The translations under genes and the position numbers were made by a program. DNA of 13,776 bases from positions 1 to 13,776 of the forward strand of contig WTXD01000284.1 of NCBI GenBank assembly GCA_022496205.1. The letters run 5' to 3'. How positions within the stretch are numbered: the first letter of the stretch is position 1; every line of letters begins with the position of its first letter. Source of the stretch: Gloeopeniophorella convolvens. Its lineage: Eukaryota > Basidiomycota > Agaricomycetes > Russulales. The notes beneath the pieces are model-generated. The model was given only the letters and a program-made list of their open reading frames with translations, was not told where the DNA came from and searched no databases. Below are positions 8,607 to 13,776 of the stretch, in pieces.

Positions 8607-9547
8607 TATCGCGCCTCGTGAATCACGCGCTCGCCGTCTCATTCTTTTACAACGGTGACTCTAGTTAACTCTACCCCAAGACTGACTTCCACCTTTGGTC
8701 ACACAAAAATGACAACCCGTTTTGTCATGAATGCAGAACGATAGGTTAAGTCGTGCTCCGTTCCGCGCATGGACTTCTGACTGGACCTACTTTCCGGACC
8801 CCTTCCCGATGTCTCCGCCCTCGACTGCTCCCTCCCCGCTCGATTGCGTTTCCCCTGGTACCCGCACACCAAAACCGACACAAAGACCCGCCCTCACGAG
8901 AAGATGGTGCACAGCAAGACTACGCAATCGGAGATGCAGCAATTGTGGGTGCGTCATGCCTTTCGTACGTTCCTGTTGTACCCAGCATTTGATGCCCCAG
9001 TACCTGAAATCCTTTGTGATTCCCCCATTGTAGGCATACTAAGGTTGCCTTATATTCATGTAGTATAAAATGTACTAAACACGGGCTCTGAATGTCAGCG
9101 CTTCACCACTCGTGGTTCCCCTTTCCCTTTGTACTCCTCTCACCTGTCCTTCCTCGGAATTCAACTTTATTCCACACCGCTGCACGCCCTCAATACATTC
9201 CAAGCTAGTATAACCTTCACTCATTCCATGTTGGTCAGAAAAACATTGTCCTAAGTGACTAACAGAGAAGAATAGTGCTTCATTGAGTGATTGCAGTCGC
9301 TGCAGCGTTGCCTCGTTACGAATGCTACGGATATGATCAACTTCTGAGTCCAGGGATCCATTAACCTCACACATCTTTACACTTTTCATCATGTTGCAAT
9401 CGGAAACCACGCACACAGCACGCTTACTCGAGCCGTCCCCACTCCCTCCCGAGTCCCTTCGCCGATGTTGTGCATGCGTGGTTCCGAGCGTGCGCGGCAC
9501 CCAATCGCAGCAGTTTCATTATGAACACTAAGTAGTGTAAATTTGCG
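8607..9547. other. Non-duplicated spacer, no convincing gene
   Basis: This ~940-base stretch is not repeated elsewhere in the window. The longest open frame is on the minus strand (about 9500-9075, no ATG at its start) and matches no family I know. Inside it, around 9325-9290, a short run reading NEATLQ-L resembles the hydrolase C-terminal NEVTLQAL, at nucleotide level too, so it may hold a scrap of the missing 3' part of copy C. Confidence 0.35.
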
Positions 9548-10486
9548 CGCGATGGCGTGCGCGCGCTCGAAGATAGCGCTCGGGGACACCGTCCTTGTGC
9601 CCCCGCGGGGCGCACCGAATGGCGACGGTGCAATGCTCTCCGGCAGCGGTACGAGTGGCGTCGGCCGGAACTCTCCCGCGTGGTGCGCCGCGAGCGACTG
9701 GGTCCGGACAAAGGTCTACTCATACTTAGTCACGTACAGTACTTACGTGAAACAATGCGCCGCGTCGCCCCCCAGCGGCACGAACTTGCCCGGTGACGTA
9801 CGCGCAAGCGCCATCACGTGGTTTACGGTGTGGCTGAGCGCCTCGAGCACATATAGCCAGCCATCGCCGAACCAGTCGAGCGCGGGAAGGCCGCCGATCT
9901 CCTGCGTCGCCATGCCAGAGTCGAGCTCGCGCACTTCGCGACCTTCAAAGACGTCTTGCTGGGGTAACCTGGGTAGCGGTCCTTGCGCGACTTGACTCCA
10001 GGCCCGACGATGAGCGCGGTGCCCGGCGGAAAGAGCGACGGATCACCCGTGTGGTCGAAGTGGTGGTGCGACCGGATGATCGCATTGATAGAGGTGAGCG
10101 GGACGCCTACGCCTTTGAGAATGTCGGGGACGTCCGCCGGGGTCTCGGCCTTCAGTGCTTCAGCTCCCACGCCTCGAATTCAGCGATGGCTGGACCGCGC
10201 AAGAGCTCAGGGCAGGTCTGGCATGCGAGAGACGCGCGGGCGTACACTTCGGTGAGGACTTGTCGTAGAGCGTCTTCATGACCCCCAGATCAAACAGTAG
10301 CTTCTGTCCCACCCTGTCGTTCTCGATGAGAAAGCTGTAGGCTGGCACGTCCAAGATGTCGTGGCCTGGCATAGGCGGCTGCACGACAATTTTTTTCGGG
10401 ATGACAATGCGCCCGGCGTTCAGGATGGAGACGCGGATGGTGGTTCCTTGGACGGCAGGGAGCACGAGAGAGGGTGAGCCGGACAT
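9548..10486 (-). pseudogene. Metallo-beta-lactamase-fold hydrolase, copy C (broken)
   Basis: Exon 1 (10486-10246) is open and full length (80 codons plus one base), with the intron donor GTACGC at the usual place. The rest is damaged. About 8 extra bases after the homologous acceptor put the normal frame out and create an in-frame TGA; an alternative acceptor about 20 bases downstream (CGAG) would rescue this one defect. A 22-base deletion near 9961 shifts the frame just after DRYPGYP. A 72-base gain (63 new bases plus a 9-base duplication) interrupts GGDAAH at 9684-9764 and brings a stop. Similarity ends at about 9548 after AHAIARK, losing roughly the last 100 codons, including the late metal-binding His. 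HHHFDH is still readable, so decay is fairly recent. A truncated transcript cannot be excluded, but an active enzyme is unlikely. Confidence 0.85.
9684..9764. mobile_element. 63-base insertion with 9-base target duplication in copy C
   Basis: TGCGCCGCG occurs once in copies A and B at this spot but twice here (9684-9692 and 9756-9764), flanking 63 bases of unrelated sequence. The insert contains the palindrome CACGTA-CAGTACT-TACGTG (9731-9749). On the coding strand it carries a perfect donor GTAAGT (from 9746) and an acceptor CCCAG (ending 9698), 49 bases apart. Removing those 49 bases would leave 23 extra, so splicing does not restore the frame. It has no obvious terminal inverted repeats. 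Confidence 0.65.
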
Positions 10487-10663
10487 GGTCTCAAGGGTGG
10501 GTCAGACGAGTGCCGGATAGCTTGCTTATAACGGAACGATTGTCTTCCGTTACTAAGGTCGGCTTACAAAACAGCTCACACACCAGCAATAGAGAACTCG
10601 GGGTGCGAGCAGCAGGCACTCCGAAATTATAAAGAAGCCTGGCGTCAAAGTGGGGTTCGCGAA
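10487..10663 (-). promoter_or_regulatory. Upstream region of copy C, with replaced leader
   Basis: The TTTATAA box (10628-10633) and TTCGCGAA palindrome (10656-10663) match copies A and B. Here the box is about 145 bases from the ATG instead of about 80, because unrelated sequence lies between. That sequence holds the perfect inverted repeat TAACGGAA-N8-TTCCGTTA (10529-10552), which contains CGG-N12-CCG, the half-site arrangement used by Zn2Cys6 regulators. The regulator idea is inference only. Confidence 0.4.
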
Positions 10664-11656
10664 GCTGCGTGAGGCGGGGGGCGGTGGCGCTGCTGAACGG
10701 CAGCTACAGGAGCTCGGGCCCGCTCCTCCGCAGGCGTGGCATCCACCCCGCGTGTATTCTGGGAGTTGAGATAAACATGCACCACTGGTACTGACTGGGC
10801 ACGGTAGAGTCAGGTCGCGCTCACATTGCGCTCATGACGGGCCAGGGTTCAAACGAGCAGCATTGGAATCCGTATGTTCGTCTCGGCAGGGGATTTGGAT
10901 TGCTACGAGTGCGCTGGATGCATCAGCTCTCTGAAGAGGGGTATATCAGCTTTGAGTGGACCATGGGCCCATGTGACGACAACACTCAGTGGATGCGTAC
11001 TTACTTGCTCGTTCCCTCCAGTCCAACTCCAGTCCGTTTGTTCGCTCGCGCAGACATCTCAGCACAACCCCGGCCTAGTATCAGAGGAATCCATCGCCAC
11101 GTGAGGAGTCTGAGCAAGGTCCTATTAGGAAGTTGGCGGCGTGCTGGCAAGAACTACCAAGTGCTGAGGCTTTGTCGGCGTTTGGACTTCGGGCAAATAT
11201 ATATCCCGCAATCTCAGCGTTTGAGTTGTCTCGGGGGCGATTTTACTTCAGCCATCTTTAGTCGTTTACACTCGCGTTGCCTCAAGCTCCTCACTGCATC
11301 CAACAGTGATTGGACAATGAGCTACTGGACTTGGAGCTCCAATAGGATGCCACGACACTGAGCAAATGGACCGGCGTAGGAAAACGAGTGCAGCAGACCA
11401 CTCAACAGCTCGTACCCGGACTTAGTCGGTCATTGTGTGGCCTTCAAATTTCGGTGTTTGGGGACGCCTGGTGCGCGCTAGATGAAGCGAACATTGACGA
11501 AGCTACCAAGGCTGCAGCGGGGACCGAGGCTAGCGCGAGAGTCGGCTGGTGCATATTGATATGTAGTGTGTCAGTAGATCGAATTGTGTACATATTACAG
11601 ACTAGGCAAGAGAGTATACAGTCTCCGTTAGACCATTGCAAACGTCGACAACTCAC
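10664..11656. repeat. Upstream flank of unit C (direct mate of 3507-4530)
   Basis: Continues the A/C homology upstream of the gene. Similarity is moderate at first (shared CACCCCGCGTGTA, GACGGGCCAGG, CGCTGGATGCA) and near-identical from 11358 to 11656. It passes beyond the point where copy B switches to its inverted repeat, showing that A and C keep the same outer flank. No gene supported: open frames differ between the two copies through indels. Confidence 0.65.
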
Positions 11657-11916
11657 TTTATCGACCGAATAGGGAATCAATCGCGCTAGCTAGTCCAGAA
11701 GGAGCGACTGGTTGAAATTTGACACAGCTCTTTGAGCATGACTCGGTACCGAAAGGTGATGCAAGTGCCTGTTCGGGTTACATAACAAAGGTTGCTGACC
11801 AAAAAAAAAGTTAACAAAGGTTGGAATCGCATACTCAATTACGTCGACAATCATCTCGCGTTAGCGCACCGTTGCAGCGTTCTGGACTCCTTTCGCTTTC
11901 TCTAAAACACATTCTA
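11657..11916. other. Non-duplicated spacer with 12-base direct repeat and A9 run
   Basis: No gene seen. TAACAAAGGTTG occurs at 11783-11794 and again at 11812-11823. Between the copies are 17 bases containing a run of nine A (11801-11809). This looks like a small retroposition scar or a slippage duplication. Confidence 0.4.
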
Positions 11917-12167
11917 CCGTCCTCCGACGTCACGTGTCATGATCGCCAGGATCAGGATTACAGATACTTGCGGGCGTACAGCAGCCCGATATCGTTCCAG
12001 TCAGCTACGGCGACTTCTCTGGACTCTTCAATACCTCCAATTGCCGTCCCAAGGCAGACGACGCTTGAGACAGCTTGTGCCGCGGCACCTCGAGACTTGC
12101 GGCAAACTTGTGGTGACAACTCACACTTGCCAGACGTAAGTCGCGATAGAAATTGCTGGTCGCTGAT
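11917..12167 (-). repeat. Block X', inverted copy of 5186-5430
   Basis: Reverse complement of block X with scattered substitutions and one extra codon-sized triplet. Its formerly left end now abuts the start of the second Y block, so the block flipped in place within one of the two units. Confidence 0.7.
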
Positions 12168-12348
12168 ACAGACGGTTGGCCTCTTGGCGGGTTGCGTGCC
12201 ATCCCTTTCCAGGCCTCGGCCGGACCTTCGTATTCCCCGAGCAGCGCCAACCTAAGCGAAGCATATCGACTAGTACTTCGGTCTACCCTTCAGCATTCTG
12301 CTGACCGGATCCATGCTTTGTTCTGTCTCGGCTGTGTCACAGCACTGT

Positions 12349-12529
12349 CATTGGTCCAATGGCCTGTACCATGCACGACGCCCCACTGCTGCAGCTCTCG
12401 GGTCGTGAAGACTTGGGGGCTTCACCTTACTCCCTCATTGAACCTCGCTTGAGAATCACATGGCCGCCCAGTTATCTTATCCTCTGTCGGGTTGCGTAGC
12501 AGCCCGTTCGCTTTTCCAGGGTATAAATA
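12349..12529 (+). promoter_or_regulatory. Promoter of the broken small gene
   Basis: The CATTGG-T-CCAATG inverted repeat (12349-12361) and TATAAATA (12522-12529) are kept unchanged from the first copy, so transcription could persist although the coding part is broken. Confidence 0.45.
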
Positions 12530-12602
12530 CCCCGCTCGACGCACTGCTTGATCAACAGGTCCTCCCTCTCAGTGTACGGAAATCCCCCTTCACAGTACAG
12601 CA

Positions 12603-13080
12603 ATGACGCACACCACCGAGGTCGGTACTGCCCACGATTGTAGTAGTGCGCCCTCGAACTCAGGACCCATCCTCGCAGAATCAGGCGAAGAAAGGTTCGA
12701 CCGGTACTGGCAACTTGCTAGCAGGTACCGAGTCCAAGATTGAGGGGTCTGCAGAGTCTCTCGCCGATGTCTGTTCATTTGTTTTCACCCCAATTTCTCA
12801 CCTGACCTCGTCTATCGGTACTTTCTGGGCATTGACAAACAGAAAATCGGCGACATATTGTTTGGCCAGACTGCTGAGTCGCAGAATAACAAGTCCCAGC
12901 CCGTCCAAGCCGATGAGTCCGAGGTCTATGTACGACTACGAAAGGACGTCGCAGCGCAGCGCCAGGCGGTAAGGTAAGAGGTGTCACTGCTCTACGTAAT
13001 GTATGTCCTAGGATGCTGACAGTCTCAAAGGACACGTATCATCGCAGTGCGACAAGGATCCAAAGCCTGCCAAGGCCTGA
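12603..13080 (+). pseudogene. Broken copy of the Hsp9/Hsp12-like gene
   Basis: Aligned with the intact copy at 5926-6401, it has an extra C at 12651-12653 that shifts the frame and brings a TGA at 12741-12743, after about 46 codons. It also has a one-base loss near 12932-12937 and another at about 13050 near the former end. Both intron regions are well conserved, including GTAAGA and CTCAAAG of intron 2. The homologous stop position is 13078-13080. Three independent frame breaks make sequencing error unlikely as the sole cause. Confidence 0.6.
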
Positions 13081-13390
13081 AGCTGCTTAAACGAGGATAC
13101 GTGTGAGTTTACAGCCCGCCGCCCCCCGTGTAAGATTGACTCAAAAGGCGATGACGCAGTTCAATGGGAAACGGACACTTCGCAGCTATTTAAGTTGTAT
13201 GCAAACCTCCTCGCGTTGGGTTTTGTTTCATGTAGAGTAATGCGTCACTCGTCGTTTGCCAGGCCGCAGCCTGTTCTGGAGTATTGACGGGTCTTGCTGC
13301 ATTGCTCCTATATCGTTGAATTTGATATCGTCGTTTCGACCTTGACTGAAAGTATGAAGACCGCGTGCGATTGGGCCACACGCAGTGCAA

Positions 13391-13503
13391 TAGGGGTGAG
13401 GCGAAATAAACTGAAAACCGAAGGATCACGATGTTTGTTTTTATTTGCAACAGCAAGCGCTGGCAGCAATTACGGCGGGGTATGGCCTTGCAAGCAAGGC
13501 AAT
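13391..13503 (+). repeat. Second left terminal inverted repeat (unit D)
   Basis: Matches 6714-6827, starting TAGGGGTGAGGCGAAAT and ending GCCTTGCAAGCAAGGCAAT, with about ten differences and several indels. It has the same left flank (CACACGCAGTGCAA) as the first copy. The matching right repeat would lie beyond the window. Confidence 0.75.
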
Positions 13504-13592
13504 TACAGACATGGCCCGGAGGGCAATCATCTTGATATCCTCCGCTCTGAGTGGGTCGTGCAGCAAAGCTGGATCTGCGCACACACGCACGA

Positions 13593-13776
13593 TCAGATCT
13601 TCGTCTGCTCGGACCCTTCCACAGCGACCTTGAAGTCCTTCAAGAACCGCCACCTCCCAACGCCCTTGGGCCCCGCCTCACCCTCCACCTCCCACCCATT
13701 CAGCTCAGCCCCAGGGTAAAACCCAAGCACGTCCAACAGACTCTGGTCGTGCGCAATGATAGTCAGCACATCCGGG
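13593..13776 (-). CDS. Metallo-beta-lactamase-fold hydrolase, copy D, 3' end (runs off right edge)
   Basis: The last ~61 codons are present, from SPDVLTIIAHDQ to the TGA at 13595-13593. They include the late metal-binding His and the GWEVEGEAGPKGVGRWRF tail. The open frame matches copy B in 181 of 184 bases, and all three differences (in Asp, Val and Asp codons) are third-base silent changes. It sits just inside an inverted repeat like that of copy B, so a complete element with an intact gene probably continues to the right. Confidence 0.8.
   Translation of the reverse strand, partial: PDVLTIIAHDQSLLDVLGFYPGAELNGWEVEGEAGPKGVGRWRFLKDFKVAVEGSEQTKI

Larger units (their letters stand above)
12178..13776. 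repeat. Second Y-D block (direct mate of 5485-7110)
   Basis: Copy of the left half of the Y-B unit, running off the right edge. It contains the broken small gene, its promoter, the element's left inverted repeat and the 3' end of hydrolase copy D. The offset from the first copy is about 6.67 kb. Bases 13081-13390 are non-coding as far as I can tell. Confidence 0.85.

Noticed and set aside
6706..8614. 8-base target duplication of the hAT-like element
   Set aside because: The bases flanking the two ends (CAGTGCAA and TATCGCGC) do not match, so no duplication can be claimed.
9075..9500. 141-codon minus-strand open frame
   Set aside because: It starts at GTG, shows no known motif and no promoter signal, and is not present in the other unit. 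Kept only as part of the unassigned spacer.
11388..11672. Frame containing WCILIC, suggestive of a CAAX-tailed mating pheromone precursor
   Set aside because: No stop follows the would-be CAAX box, and the near-identical copy at 4258-4440 has a 4-base indel that changes the frame.

Overview
The window reads as genomic DNA of a filamentous fungus, most likely an agaricomycete basidiomycete. The genes carry many short spliceosomal introns (about 48-74 bases) with CTGAC-like branch sites, very GC-rich housekeeping exons, and TATA boxes about 80 bases upstream of start codons. The organism call is an inference from gene structure and protein style.

Left end (1-1778): two amino-acid biosynthesis genes lie head to head. 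The 5' part of HIS1 (ATP phosphoribosyltransferase) is on the minus strand and leaves the window. TRP4 (anthranilate phosphoribosyltransferase) is on the plus strand. They share a 225-base promoter. TRP4 has a GC-AG intron and three one-base gaps in its first exon.

Rest of the window (about 1850-13776): a duplicated accessory region. The recurring gene, always on the minus strand, encodes a ~375-residue metallo-beta-lactamase-fold hydrolase with motif HHHFDH. Copy A (2202-3392) and copy B (6919-8097) are intact. Copy C (9548-10486) is a pseudogene. Copy D (from 13593) runs off the right edge. Between them are a small gene resembling Hsp9/Hsp12 hydrophilins (5926-6401), its broken copy (12603-13080), and a ~250-base block (X) that is inverted in the second unit. 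The order A-X-small gene-B is repeated as C-X(inverted)-broken small gene-D, so the region is a tandem duplication of a roughly 6.7-7.1 kb unit.

Most notable: copy B with its promoter sits between ~115-base terminal inverted repeats that begin TAGGGGTGGGC/TAGAGATGGGC, as in hAT transposons. The similarity between copies A and B stops at the inner edges of these repeats. This suggests capture of the gene by a non-autonomous DNA transposon. The B and D coding parts differ only at synonymous sites, while their flanks have diverged with indels. No transposase, tRNA, rRNA or CRISPR array was seen.
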